From Billgrantia sulfidoxydans (GTDB taxonomy: Bacteria; Pseudomonadota; Gammaproteobacteria; Pseudomonadales; Halomonadaceae), in assembly GCF_017868775.1 (NCBI RefSeq), contig NZ_CP053381.1, positions 3,410,001 to 3,474,000 of the forward strand: a stretch of DNA of 64,000 bases. The letters run 5' to 3'. The notes beneath the pieces were generated by a model, which saw only the letters and a program-made list of their open reading frames with translations, was not told the DNA's origin and ran no database searches. This document shows, in pieces, positions 10,132-18,423 of the stretch. A program made the position numbers and the translations under genes. Every line of letters begins with the position of its first letter. Position 1 is the stretch's first letter.

Positions 10132-10180
10132 GGCCGGGATGCGCCCTTGGGCAAATATCGCTCGACGGTCCATCCCGGCC
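10132..10180. repeat. Inverted repeat with nested hairpin between doeC and doeD
   Basis: GGCCGGGATG (10132-10141) and CATCCCGGCC (10171-10180) are exact inverse complements of 10 bp enclosing 29 bases. A smaller GCCC/GGGC hairpin sits inside. It starts 11 bp past the doeC stop on the minus strand and has no T-run, which suggests a folded spacer between two co-transcribed genes. Confidence 0.5.
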
Positions 10181-10190
10181 GCTTGCTCGG

Positions 10191-11690
10191 CTAGCTCCCG
10201 GAAACTGAACCTAGAGCTCCCAAACAGTAATATTTCGTCTCCAGGTATTCATCGATCCCGGTGATGCCGCCCTCGCGGCCGAGCCCCGACTGCTTGACGC
10301 CGCCGAAGGGCACCGGCGGGCCGGTCATCTTCACCGAGTTGACGCTGACCATGCCGTACTCCAGCGCCCGCAGCAGCTTCCAGATGCGGCGGATGTCATG
10401 GGTGTAGACATAGGCCGCCAGGCCGTACTCGGTGTCGTTGGCCATGGCGATGACCTCGTCGTCGTCGCGGTAGGCGGTCACGCCGGCCACCGGAGCGAAG
10501 TTCTCCTCGCGCCACACCTTCATTTCGGGCGTCACGCCGGTGAGCAGCACGGGCATGAAGAAGTTGTCGCCCGGCGCCCGGGTCTGGTCGCCGGCCACCA
10601 GGGTCGCGCCGCGGGAGATGGCGTCGTCGACGATGGCCGCCGCCTTGTCCACCGCCTGGCGGTGGATCAGCGGCCCCAGGTCGACCTCGCTCTCCATGCC
10701 GTTGCCCACGGTCAGCGCCGCCATGCGCTCGGCGAAGTGTTCTACGAATTCGTCGTGGATCGACTCGTGCACCAGGATGCGGTTGGCCGCCAGGCAGTCC
10801 TGACCGGCGGTCTGGAACTTGGCCGCCACCGCAGCGAAGGCCGCCTCCTTGGGGTCCATGTCGGGGCCGACGATGAACGGTGCGTTGCCGCCGAGCTCCA
10901 GCGAGACACGCTTCACCGTCTGGGCGCTCTGCTCCAGCAGCAGCCGGCCGACCCGGGTGGAACCGGTGAAGGATAGCGCCTTGATGCGCTCCTCGGCACA
11001 CAGAATTTTCGACACCTCGGCGGGCTCGCCCAGCACCACGTTGAACACGCCCGCCGGAATGCCGGCGCGCTCGGCCAGCTCGGCCAGCGCCAACGCCGAG
11101 AACGGCGTCTCGCCGGCCGGCTTGACGATCACCGGGCAGCCGGCAGCCAGGGCGGCGGCGGCCTTGCGCGTGATCATCGCCAGCGGGAAGTTCCACGGCG
11201 TGATCAGCGCGGCGATACCCACCGGCTCCTTGAGCGTGCCCAGCGCGGCGTTGGGGATGTGGCTGGGAATGGTCTCGCCGAAGGTACGCTTGCCCTCCTC
11301 GGCGAACCAGCGCACGAAGCTGGCGCCGTACTCCACCTCGCCGCGCGCATCGGGCAGCGGCTTGCCCTGCTCCAGGGTCATGATGGTGGCGAGATCCTCG
11401 CGGTTGGCCTGCAGCAGGTCGTGCCAGGCCAGCAGGCGCTCGGCGCGCTCGTCGGCACGCAGCGCGCGCCAGTGGGCGAAAGCGGTGTCGGCGGCGTCCA
11501 CCGCCTCGCGGATCTGGTGCGCCTCGAGCCAGGGAATGTAGCCGATGACCTCGCCGGTGGCGGGGTCGAAGACCGTCTCCTCGCGGCCGCCGTCGCCGTA
11601 GGTCCACTTGCCGTTCACGTAGGCGTGCTGACGAAACAGACGCGGATCACCCAGCATGGTGGACAGTGTATTGGTCAGCTTCATGTTCAT
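10191..11690 (-). CDS. doeC: Aspartate-semialdehyde dehydrogenase of ectoine catabolism (DoeC)
   Basis: A 499-residue aldehyde dehydrogenase similar to GabD-type succinate-semialdehyde dehydrogenases. The catalytic cysteine is C299 in GQDCLAANR, LELGGNAPF holds the general base glutamate, and TPWNFPLAM is the cofactor-site segment. DoeC oxidises the aspartate semialdehyde made by DoeD to aspartate. The start at 11690 has GGGGAGG 6 bp upstream; an in-frame start 11 codons earlier has no such site. GabD is the main alternative, but the neighbouring doeD supports DoeC. It is separated from the decarboxylase gene by 188 bp carrying phased T/A tracts. Confidence 0.9.
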   Translation of the reverse strand: MNMKLTNTLSTMLGDPRLFRQHAYVNGKWTYGDGGREETVFDPATGEVIGYIPWLEAHQIREAVDAADTAFAHWRALRADERAERLLAWHDLLQANREDLATIMTLEQGKPLPDARGEVEYGASFVRWFAEEGKRTFGETIPSHIPNAALGTLKEPVGIAALITPWNFPLAMITRKAAAALAAGCPVIVKPAGETPFSALALAELAERAGIPAGVFNVVLGEPAEVSKILCAEERIKALSFTGSTRVGRLLLEQSAQTVKRVSLELGGNAPFIVGPDMDPKEAAFAAVAAKFQTAGQDCLAANRILVHESIHDEFVEHFAERMAALTVGNGMESEVDLGPLIHRQAVDKAAAIVDDAISRGATLVAGDQTRAPGDNFFMPVLLTGVTPEMKVWREENFAPVAGVTAYRDDDEVIAMANDTEYGLAAYVYTHDIRRIWKLLRALEYGMVSVNSVKMTGPPVPFGGVKQSGLGREGGITGIDEYLETKYYCLGALGSVSGS

Positions 11691-11801
11691 GGGCACCTCC
11701 CCTGACACCGGCCCCTCGCCCACGGGCCGGCTGTGGCAAAAACGACAGAGCAGCCGGGGCTGCTCGATGGGTACAGGGTAAGGGCAAAGCCCGGCCGGGA
11801 C

Positions 11802-11865
11802 TTTTCGTTAGCCGGCGTAACCAATACGGTTTTTTTTGTCCTCCATGGCTAAGTTGCGTTTTTTT
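11802..11865. promoter_or_regulatory. Phased A/T tracts upstream of doeC
   Basis: T-runs of 4, 8 and 7 bases lie at 11802-11805, 11830-11837 and 11859-11865, with centres about 29-30 bp apart, close to three helical turns. On the minus strand these are A-tracts upstream of doeC. The spacing fits intrinsically bent DNA or an UP-type element. No hairpin precedes the T-runs on the plus strand, so they are not read as terminators. Confidence 0.4.
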
Positions 11866-11878
11866 CTGCGCCGGGCGT

Positions 11879-14656
11879 TCAGGTTTCCGGCGGCGCGGCC
11901 AGCGCCTCCTCGGTGAACACGATCAGGCCCAGCTCCGGCCGGTAACCGTGGATCTCCTTGACGTCGAGCGCCTGCAGGAAGTGGAGGATCTCCTCGCTGA
12001 TGACCTGCCCCGGCACCAGCACCGGGAAGCCCGGCGGGTAGGGGATCACGAAGCTGGCCGAGACTACGTCCCGGCCCGCTCGCATCTCGGCCTGGAGCTC
12101 GCCGTTGTCGAAGCGCAGGTACTCGGTATTCTCCTCGTCGTAGCTCAGGAAATAGGCACGACGGATGTCGCCCTGGGGCGTCTCGGGGCACTGGCGGAAG
12201 GCGTCGTGGAAGCGGCTGAAATCAGGCAGCGGCGGCAGCTCACGGGTCAGCGAATGCACCCGGCGCTCGATGATCTTGCGCTCGGGACGGCTGCTCTCCT
12301 CCCAACGGTACTCGAACTCCTTGGCCAGCTTGATCAGCACGTCGAGCAGGTAGGCGATGGAGCCGCGGGTGGTGCCGATGTTGGTCATGAACAGCACGGT
12401 GTTGCGCGAGGTCTTGTTGATCTGGATGCCGTACTTGTTCATCAGGTATTCGTTCTTGAAGGCGTCGCCGTCGACCCCGGTGTGGCCGATGGCGATGGTC
12501 ACCCGGGTCGGGTCGACGACGAACTCGTCCCGCGCCCAGGCCTCCTCCATCTGGTTCCAGCCGGTCACCGGGTCGTAGTAGGACTCGACCCCCGACTCGC
12601 GGTACTCGGCGGGCACCATGTCGCTGTTCTTGAGCACGCGGAAGTATTTCTGCAGCAGCGGATGGGTGTAGAGCTGCTCGCGCAGCGACAGCGCCGCCTC
12701 TACCTGGGCGTGGACCAGCTCGAAGCCCTCCATCTCCGCCTGCATGCGCCCCACGTCGAGCGAGGCGAGGATCTGGTAGTTGGGCGAGGTGGAGGTGTGG
12801 GTCATGTAGGCCTCGTGGAACGGGGCCTCCACGCGCTGGCGGAACTCCTGGTCATAGACGTGGATCATCGAGCCCTGGCGCAGCGAGGTCAGGGTCTTGT
12901 GGGTGGAGTGGGTGGCGTAGGCGCGGATGCGCACCGCCTCGGGGTCGGGCATCAGCCGGCGGTCGAGCCAGGTGGCGTCGTCGTCGGGGTCGAGCGCGTC
13001 GAACTCCGCCTTCCATGCCGCGTACTCCTCGCGGTAGGCCTCGCTGCGGTAGCGGTCGCACAGGGTGCGCGCGGCGTGCATGGCGGTGCGCGGCCGGTAG
13101 GTGGGGTTGAAGGTGGCGAAGGCGAACCACGCCTCGTCCCACAGGAACACCAGGTCGGGCTTGATCGCCAGGCACTCCTCCATCACCCGGCGCACGTTGT
13201 AGACCACGCCGTCGAAGGTGCAGTTGGTCAGCAGCAGCATCTTGACCCGGTGGAGTTCGCCGGCGCGCTTGTAGGCCAGCAGGGTCTCCTTGATCTCGCG
13301 CAGCGGCACCGCACCATACATCGAGTAGTCGTTGAGCGGGTAGGAGTCCAGGTAGCTGACGTGGGCACCGGCCAGCACCATGCCGTAGTGGTGCGACTTG
13401 TGGCAGTCGCGGTCGATCAGCACGATGTCTCGCGGCTTGACCAGCGCCTGCACCACGATCTTGTTGGCCGTCGAGGTGCCGTTGGTGACGAAGTAGCTCT
13501 GGCGCGCACCGAAAGCCCGGGCGGCATACTCCTGGGCCTTCTTGATCGGCCCGTAGGGCTGCAGCAGCGAGTCGAGCCCGCCCGAGGTCGCCGAGGTCTC
13601 GGCGAGGAAGATGTTGATGCCGTAGAAGTCGATCATGTGCCCCGCCCAGTGCGAGCGGGTCACCGACTTGCCGCGCGAGATGGGCATGGCGTGGAACACC
13701 CCGGTGGGCTTCTTGCTGTATTCGCGCAGGGCATCGAAGAACGGCGTGCGGTAGCGGCTATCGATGGCACGCAGGATGGTATGGTGCTGCTCGATGTAGT
13801 CGGTTTCGCGATAGAAGATGCGGTTGAAGTGCCGGATGTCGCGGCTCGCCGTGGCCTCGACGTCGCCGCTGGTGACCAGGAACTGGTCGATCTCGGGGCG
13901 CAGCTCGTGAATCATCGAGCTGAGCAGGATGCTGCGCTCTGCCTCGGTCTGGTATTCCAGCTCCTTCTCCGACAAGCCCTCGAGGTAGTTGCGCAGGGCG
14001 CTGAGGTTGTACTTCGACTTGTAGGGAAACTCGTAGCGGATCAGGCAGGCCTGGATGTTGGGGTTGACCAGCACGGCGATCAACGCATCCTCGAAGCTGC
14101 GCACCGTCACCACGTCGTAGACGAAACGGTCCTCGGGCCGGCGCAGGCTGTGGAACGCCTCGCGCACCACCTCTTCCTCCTGGGCCGAGAGGTTGTCGAC
14201 GATCAGCAGCTCGAAATAGGGCTGCGCGGAGCTGTTGGAGGCCGGGTGGCCGTGGCGCAGCTGCGCCAGGGCATCGAGGGTCTCGAGATCCTCGGCGCCG
14301 GCATCGGTCTCGGAGAGGTCGACGTGTCGCCGCCGGTAGGACTCGCTGATCAGCGCCCGCACCAGCCGCTTGACCACCTTCTCCAGCAGCACGTACTCCT
14401 CGCGATCGAACAGCGACCAGAGGTGACGAAAATCCTCCTTGGAAGGGAAGGCGTGGTAGTCCTCGATGATCTCGAGCCGCGTCATCTTGACGTCGATCGC
14501 CTTGATCAGGTTGCGCGCCCGGCCCTCATCGTCGAGCCGCACCAGTTGCCCGAGGTCGCGCTTGAGCGCGTTCCAGGTGTCGGCGCGAAGCTGGGAGATC
14601 TTGTGGTAGAAGCCCAGCGCGGTATAGGGCGTTTCGGTATGGCTGCTCTCGTGCAT
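11879..14656 (-). CDS. Large Orn/Lys/Arg decarboxylase-family PLP enzyme (925 aa)
   Basis: The fold-type I PLP core spans about residues 320-720. The Schiff-base lysine is K587 in THSTHKTLTSL, and cofactor-site motifs SYFVTNGTSTANK, DRDCHKSHH and VFLWDEAWFAF are intact. Residues ~145-215 (FELLIVDNLSAQEEEV onward) resemble the N-terminal wing domain of these decarboxylases, and about 200 C-terminal residues follow the core. At 925 residues it is clearly longer than classical lysine or arginine decarboxylases (roughly 710-760), and its substrate cannot be assigned. It ends a four-gene block inside the ectoine cluster, so a diamino acid such as diaminobutyrate is a reasonable guess; lysine, ornithine and arginine are equally open. 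Confidence 0.85.
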   Translation of the reverse strand: MHESSHTETPYTALGFYHKISQLRADTWNALKRDLGQLVRLDDEGRARNLIKAIDVKMTRLEIIEDYHAFPSKEDFRHLWSLFDREEYVLLEKVVKRLVRALISESYRRRHVDLSETDAGAEDLETLDALAQLRHGHPASNSSAQPYFELLIVDNLSAQEEEVVREAFHSLRRPEDRFVYDVVTVRSFEDALIAVLVNPNIQACLIRYEFPYKSKYNLSALRNYLEGLSEKELEYQTEAERSILLSSMIHELRPEIDQFLVTSGDVEATASRDIRHFNRIFYRETDYIEQHHTILRAIDSRYRTPFFDALREYSKKPTGVFHAMPISRGKSVTRSHWAGHMIDFYGINIFLAETSATSGGLDSLLQPYGPIKKAQEYAARAFGARQSYFVTNGTSTANKIVVQALVKPRDIVLIDRDCHKSHHYGMVLAGAHVSYLDSYPLNDYSMYGAVPLREIKETLLAYKRAGELHRVKMLLLTNCTFDGVVYNVRRVMEECLAIKPDLVFLWDEAWFAFATFNPTYRPRTAMHAARTLCDRYRSEAYREEYAAWKAEFDALDPDDDATWLDRRLMPDPEAVRIRAYATHSTHKTLTSLRQGSMIHVYDQEFRQRVEAPFHEAYMTHTSTSPNYQILASLDVGRMQAEMEGFELVHAQVEAALSLREQLYTHPLLQKYFRVLKNSDMVPAEYRESGVESYYDPVTGWNQMEEAWARDEFVVDPTRVTIAIGHTGVDGDAFKNEYLMNKYGIQINKTSRNTVLFMTNIGTTRGSIAYLLDVLIKLAKEFEYRWEESSRPERKIIERRVHSLTRELPPLPDFSRFHDAFRQCPETPQGDIRRAYFLSYDEENTEYLRFDNGELQAEMRAGRDVVSASFVIPYPPGFPVLVPGQVISEEILHFLQALDVKEIHGYRPELGLIVFTEEALAAPPET

Positions 14657-14723
14657 GGCGACACCCTTCCCATCGTTGTTCGTTATTTTCTCGAGCGGCG
14701 ACGGTGCTCGCCGCTCACACCGG

Positions 14724-15707
14724 CTATCGGGGGCCGTAACGGACCCTCAACTGCTGTTCGGGAAAATGCTCGAAGGCCAGCTCGAGGGTCTGCCCCGGCC
14801 AGCGGTAGTTCACCCGCCCCGTCGCCGGCCAGTAGGCCGCGGTGTAGATGGTGCCGAGCCCGCGCGCATAGTCGCGGCGGAACAGCGGCGGCGCGGCGAA
14901 GGCCTCGAGCAGGCGCCCTTCGGTGGTGGCCGGGTCGTCGACCAGGATCGACAGCTGGCGCTCGCGGATCAGCGTCTCCGAGGCCAGCGCATGGGCATAC
15001 CACTCGATCTTCTTCTGGTGGTTGGTGGCCACCGGCACCCGGCGGATGCTGGCCCGACGATCGGGGGCAATCATCGCCGTGACATAGCGCCCCGCGGCAT
15101 CGGTCAGGGTGATGTTGTAGGCCATGTGGCTGGGCACCCGGGCCAGCACCTCGGCGGCCTGGGGCACGCTGTCGCAGAATTCCAGCAGGTAACGCAGGAT
15201 GATCGGGGCACCGAAGCCCTCGCCCACCGCCTTGCGCCCGCCGAAGGCCAGCGACACGGCAAGGCCCTGCTCGTTCATGCCGTCCAGCACGCCCCACAGA
15301 CAGTCGGTCATGGCGATCACGCCTCGCCCGTTCCAGCGGGTATAGAGGACGGTGCCCTCGCACAGCTCCGGCGGGTAGTCGTAGTTGCGCGCCAGCAGGG
15401 GGGCACCGGGGCGTGCCAGCACCGCCTGGGAGCAGCCGGTAATGTAGGCCGGCGGCTGGTAGAGGCTGAGAAAGCGCGCCGCCAGATCGCCCCCCCCGGC
15501 CAGCTCGCATAGCGCCCGGTAGGTATCGAGCAGCTCCGGCATGTGCCGGCGCAGGGCGTTGTAGCAGCTCAGGTAGGCCGGCCGCTCACGCTCGCCCTCG
15601 GCCAGGTACCAGGCCTCGTAGGCCGGCCAGTGGTAATCGAACAGCGACCGCCACTTGGCCCCGGGGACCGCCTCGTGCAGGGTCCGGAATACCAGCGTCT
15701 TCTCCAT
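14724..15707 (-). CDS. C45-type autoproteolytic acyltransferase/hydrolase
   Basis: A 327-residue protein of the Ntn-hydrolase superfamily, peptidase family C45 (acyl-CoA:6-aminopenicillanate acyltransferase-like). A Gly-Cys pair at G91-C92 (YITGCSQAVL) followed by LLARNYDYP fits the self-cleavage site, after which C92 would become the N-terminal nucleophile; the GMNEQGLAVSLAF segment is also typical. Such enzymes make or cleave amide bonds on small amines. The start at 15707 begins MEKTLVF; the upstream part of the frame overlaps the ATP-grasp gene and was dropped. Its Shine-Dalgarno site is weak. It lies 41 bp after the ATP-grasp gene and 67 bp before the decarboxylase. Confidence 0.8.
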   Translation of the reverse strand: MEKTLVFRTLHEAVPGAKWRSLFDYHWPAYEAWYLAEGERERPAYLSCYNALRRHMPELLDTYRALCELAGGGDLAARFLSLYQPPAYITGCSQAVLARPGAPLLARNYDYPPELCEGTVLYTRWNGRGVIAMTDCLWGVLDGMNEQGLAVSLAFGGRKAVGEGFGAPIILRYLLEFCDSVPQAAEVLARVPSHMAYNITLTDAAGRYVTAMIAPDRRASIRRVPVATNHQKKIEWYAHALASETLIRERQLSILVDDPATTEGRLLEAFAAPPLFRRDYARGLGTIYTAAYWPATGRVNYRWPGQTLELAFEHFPEQQLRVRYGPR

Positions 15708-15748
15708 CTCTAGCCGCCGCGCCTCATGCTGCCCTTCGCCCCCGGCGT

Positions 15749-17221
15749 TCACAGGATCTTGAAATTGCCGCCACCGATGGCGTGGGTCACGGCGACCTCC
15801 TCGACCACCGGGTCCTGCAGCGGCTGGCCGGCGTACTCGCCGCGGATGCCCTCGATCCAGGCCTTGGCCCGCTCGGTCAGTTGGAAGTCGTCGTCCATCA
15901 GGCGCCCGCGTGTGATCAGGATGCCGAGATCGGCACCCTCGTAGCGGAAGTCGCCCGGCCCGCTGATACGCAGGAAGAACGCCTCGCGCTCGTTCTCGGC
16001 GGCATGGGGGTGGTAGCTGTAATGGTCGTAGGCGATGCGGTTGTCCTCGCCCAGGGTCCACACGCCGGTGCGGGGCGCGCGGGTCAGCAGGTCGACGCTC
16101 TCGTCGGTGTGCTTGATCACCAGTTGGCTCCAGCTGTCGACGCTATCGGGGTGCGACCAGCGCTCGTTGATCTCCTCGATGTCGAGATCGAAGTCGACCT
16201 CGGAGAACTCCAGCAGGTGGAACAGGAACAGCGGGATGTCGGAGTGGGCGAAGGCCGCCACGTTGGTCAACGAACTGGCCCCGGTGACGCGAGGGTTGAG
16301 CTCGCCCAGGTAGACCTCGCCGCTGTCCATGTCGATCAGGAAATCGAGTTCGAAGTAGCCGCGGTAGCCCTCCTCGCGCAGCGCCTCGCCGAACTTGAAG
16401 GTGTATTCGCGGGCCTTGTCGCGGACCTCCTGGCTGAAGGCGCCGGCGAACATCTCGTTGCCGCACCAGCCGCCCTTGTAGGGGGTCAGCGACTTGAAGC
16501 CGACCAGCTCGGTCATCAGCGGGCCGACCACGGTGCCGCAGCGGGTGGCGCAGGCCTCGATGGCCGAGCCACGGCAGTTGATGCGCTTCATGATCTTGAC
16601 CTCGGGTTCGGCCTCGATCTCCTCGGCGTGCTTGTAGTAGTCCTCTTCGCTGGCGATGAAGAAGGTGGTGTGGCCGGAATCGCCGTAGGCGGTCTGCACC
16701 ACCAGGTCGTCGCCCAGCTCGCGGCTGACCTCGAGCAGCTCGCGGTAGCTGCCAACCTTGGCCAGCACGTTGGGCACGCTGGGTACCCCGGCCTTGTTGC
16801 CGATCCGCACCGTCTCGATCTTGTTGTCCATGCGCGAGCGCAGCGCCGCCGGCGGGAACGCCACGCGCAGCCCGAGCTGGCGGCAGATCTCCTCGGTATG
16901 CTCGTCGAACATCAGGAACGCGGCCACCCCGGCATTCTCGCCAGCGGCTCGCGACTGGATGAAATCGATCACCTCCTTGTGCTCGAGCAGGTAGTTGTTG
17001 ATGTCCTCGATGCTCTCGAAGTCGCGCGGAAACTTCTCCTTGGGCACGAAGACGTTGCGCTGCTGGCCGTCGAAGCAGTCGATGTAGTTGATATGGCGGA
17101 AGTTGCCCACCCAGTCACCGATGCCGAGCAGGTTGAAGTTGGTGGCGGAGATGAAGTAGACCGGCTCCTTGTTGTTGCGGAAATGGCGACGCACATCGGC
17201 AATGCTGGTGATCTTGTTCAT
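15749..17221 (-). CDS. ATP-grasp carboxylate-amine ligase-like protein
   Basis: A 490-residue ATP-grasp protein related to biotin carboxylase and carboxylate-amine ligases. The ATP-grasp core is marked by DDLVVQTAYGDSGHTTFF, GYFELDFLIDMDSGEVYLGELNPRVTGASSL (metal-binding Glu and Asn) and a flexible Gly-rich loop. Such enzymes activate a carboxylate as an acyl phosphate and join it to an amine. Two starts are plausible. The ATG at 17221 (MNKITSIADV) has GGAG 8 bp upstream and looks like the conserved domain start. The ATG at 17341 has an ideal AAGGAG at 6 bp and would add a 40-residue Ala/Arg-rich leader beginning just after the amidohydrolase stop. The substrate is unknown. Confidence 0.82.
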   Translation of the reverse strand: MNKITSIADVRRHFRNNKEPVYFISATNFNLLGIGDWVGNFRHINYIDCFDGQQRNVFVPKEKFPRDFESIEDINNYLLEHKEVIDFIQSRAAGENAGVAAFLMFDEHTEEICRQLGLRVAFPPAALRSRMDNKIETVRIGNKAGVPSVPNVLAKVGSYRELLEVSRELGDDLVVQTAYGDSGHTTFFIASEEDYYKHAEEIEAEPEVKIMKRINCRGSAIEACATRCGTVVGPLMTELVGFKSLTPYKGGWCGNEMFAGAFSQEVRDKAREYTFKFGEALREEGYRGYFELDFLIDMDSGEVYLGELNPRVTGASSLTNVAAFAHSDIPLFLFHLLEFSEVDFDLDIEEINERWSHPDSVDSWSQLVIKHTDESVDLLTRAPRTGVWTLGEDNRIAYDHYSYHPHAAENEREAFFLRISGPGDFRYEGADLGILITRGRLMDDDFQLTERAKAWIEGIRGEYAGQPLQDPVVEEVAVTHAIGGGNFKIL

Positions 17222-17358
17222 TGTTGTCGCTCCATCGATGGCGGAAGGGGTGGCAGCGGCGCGTCTCGGGCGGACCGCTGCCGGAAGGGAGTCCCCGGGC
17301 CGGAAGAAGCGTTGCATCAAGCCGATCAGGAACTCCCGCATGACGATCTCCTTGGCGG

Positions 17359-18234
17359 TCAATACTCTTCGATATCGGTGCGCTGCGGCTTGGCCAGCGG
17401 CCCCAGGCTGGCCAGAAACGGTGAGGGGCCGTGCTCGAAGCGATAGACCGAGAAGTCCACCTGGCGGTCGCGGAAGCTCTTGAGCGGCTGCCCCAGGCCG
17501 CGCAGGCCGGTCTCGCGCTCGCGGCGCACACGGTTGAAATCCACTTCGATGGGCATGATCTCTTCGCCCGATCCGGCCTGGTGAATGACGTCACCCGAAG
17601 GCCCCACGACGATCGAGCGGCCGTTGCCGATCGCCCCCGCGCCGTTGATGTCGAAGAAGTAGCACTGGTTGACCGCGGCGTTGGTGCGGGCGATGGAGAG
17701 CTCGATGTCGCGGTCGATGGTATCGGTCATGGTCGGGTGGAGGATCACCTCGGCGCCCATCGCGGCGAGCGTCCGGGTGGTCTCGGGAAACCACATGTCG
17801 TAGCAGATCGACACGCCGAAGCGGCCGACGTTGGGTACGTCGAAGAGGACGAACTCGCTGCCGCTCTCCACGCCCGCCTCGTAGGGGCGGAAGGGGAACA
17901 TCTTGCGGTAGCGCGCCACCACCTGGCCGCTTGGGTCGATTACCGACAGGGTGTTGAAGATACCGTGCTCGGTGCGCTCGAACATCGAGCCGGGAATCAG
18001 CCAGATGCGGTACTGCTCGGCAAGCTGGCAGAAGAATTGCTCGACGTGGCTCGGCAGCGGGTGGGCATGGTGCGGCGAGGCACCCAGCGGCATCAGCTCG
18101 CTGAACAGGACCATCTGCACCTGGGGGAAGCGGCTCATCAGCACATCGACCCGGTGGCGCATGGCCTCGGTATTGTCGCCGTGATGCGGGGCCTGCATCT
18201 GCACCCCGGCAATGGTGAAGTAGGACATGGGCAT
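17359..18234 (-). CDS. Nitrilase-superfamily carbon-nitrogen hydrolase
   Basis: A 291-residue nitrilase-superfamily protein with the full catalytic set: E46 in LFSELMPLG, K111 in YRKMFPF and C144 in ICYDMWFPE. These enzymes hydrolyse amides, carbamoyl groups or nitriles. The length matches N-carbamoylputrescine amidase and omega-amidase relatives, but the substrate cannot be told from sequence. It is the first gene of the four-gene block, 189 bp after doeX, with a candidate promoter in that gap. A second ATG two codons in (18228) is equally possible. The stop lies just before the longer start of the ATP-grasp gene, so translation is probably coupled. Confidence 0.87.
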   Translation of the reverse strand: MPMSYFTIAGVQMQAPHHGDNTEAMRHRVDVLMSRFPQVQMVLFSELMPLGASPHHAHPLPSHVEQFFCQLAEQYRIWLIPGSMFERTEHGIFNTLSVIDPSGQVVARYRKMFPFRPYEAGVESGSEFVLFDVPNVGRFGVSICYDMWFPETTRTLAAMGAEVILHPTMTDTIDRDIELSIARTNAAVNQCYFFDINGAGAIGNGRSIVVGPSGDVIHQAGSGEEIMPIEVDFNRVRRERETGLRGLGQPLKSFRDRQVDFSVYRFEHGPSPFLASLGPLAKPQRTDIEEY

Positions 18235-18347
18235 CTCTCTGCGTCAGGCGATCACGTCTCAGGGCGCTATCCATCTCGTCCGGCACCGCGATGACATGCC
18301 GGAAAGATCGCCCGGCCTGGTGAGCTCCCGCTCACCTTCGCCTTTAG

Positions 18348-18377
18348 CTTATGCCATGGAGGCCGTCGGGGCATCAA
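18348..18377 (-). promoter_or_regulatory. Candidate sigma-70 promoter for the four-gene block
   Basis: On the minus strand TTGATG (18377-18372) and CATAAG (18353-18348) are separated by 18 bp, each matching four of six consensus bases. It lies between doeX and the amidohydrolase gene. If real, the four-gene block can be transcribed apart from doeABX. Confidence 0.35.
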
Positions 18378-18423
18378 CGTTGAGTTCTCGTTGGCCGCCG
18401 CGCCGCGTCCGCCGTCCGGGCCT

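Noticed and set aside
11820..11866. Twelve-codon minus-strand frame (MEDKKNRIGYAG) and T-runs as a terminator after the decarboxylase
   Set aside because: The mini-frame has no ribosome site, and the T-runs lie on the plus strand, so on the transcribed strand they are A-runs without a preceding hairpin.
11666..15082. A very long open frame (over 1100 codons) on the plus strand, antisense to the decarboxylase and C45 genes
   Set aside because: It is antisense to genes with clear family motifs, its protein has no recognisable domain, and such frames are common in GC-rich DNA with few stop codons. Similar antisense frames at 1897-3918, 5860-7500 and 31757-33934 were dropped for the same reason.
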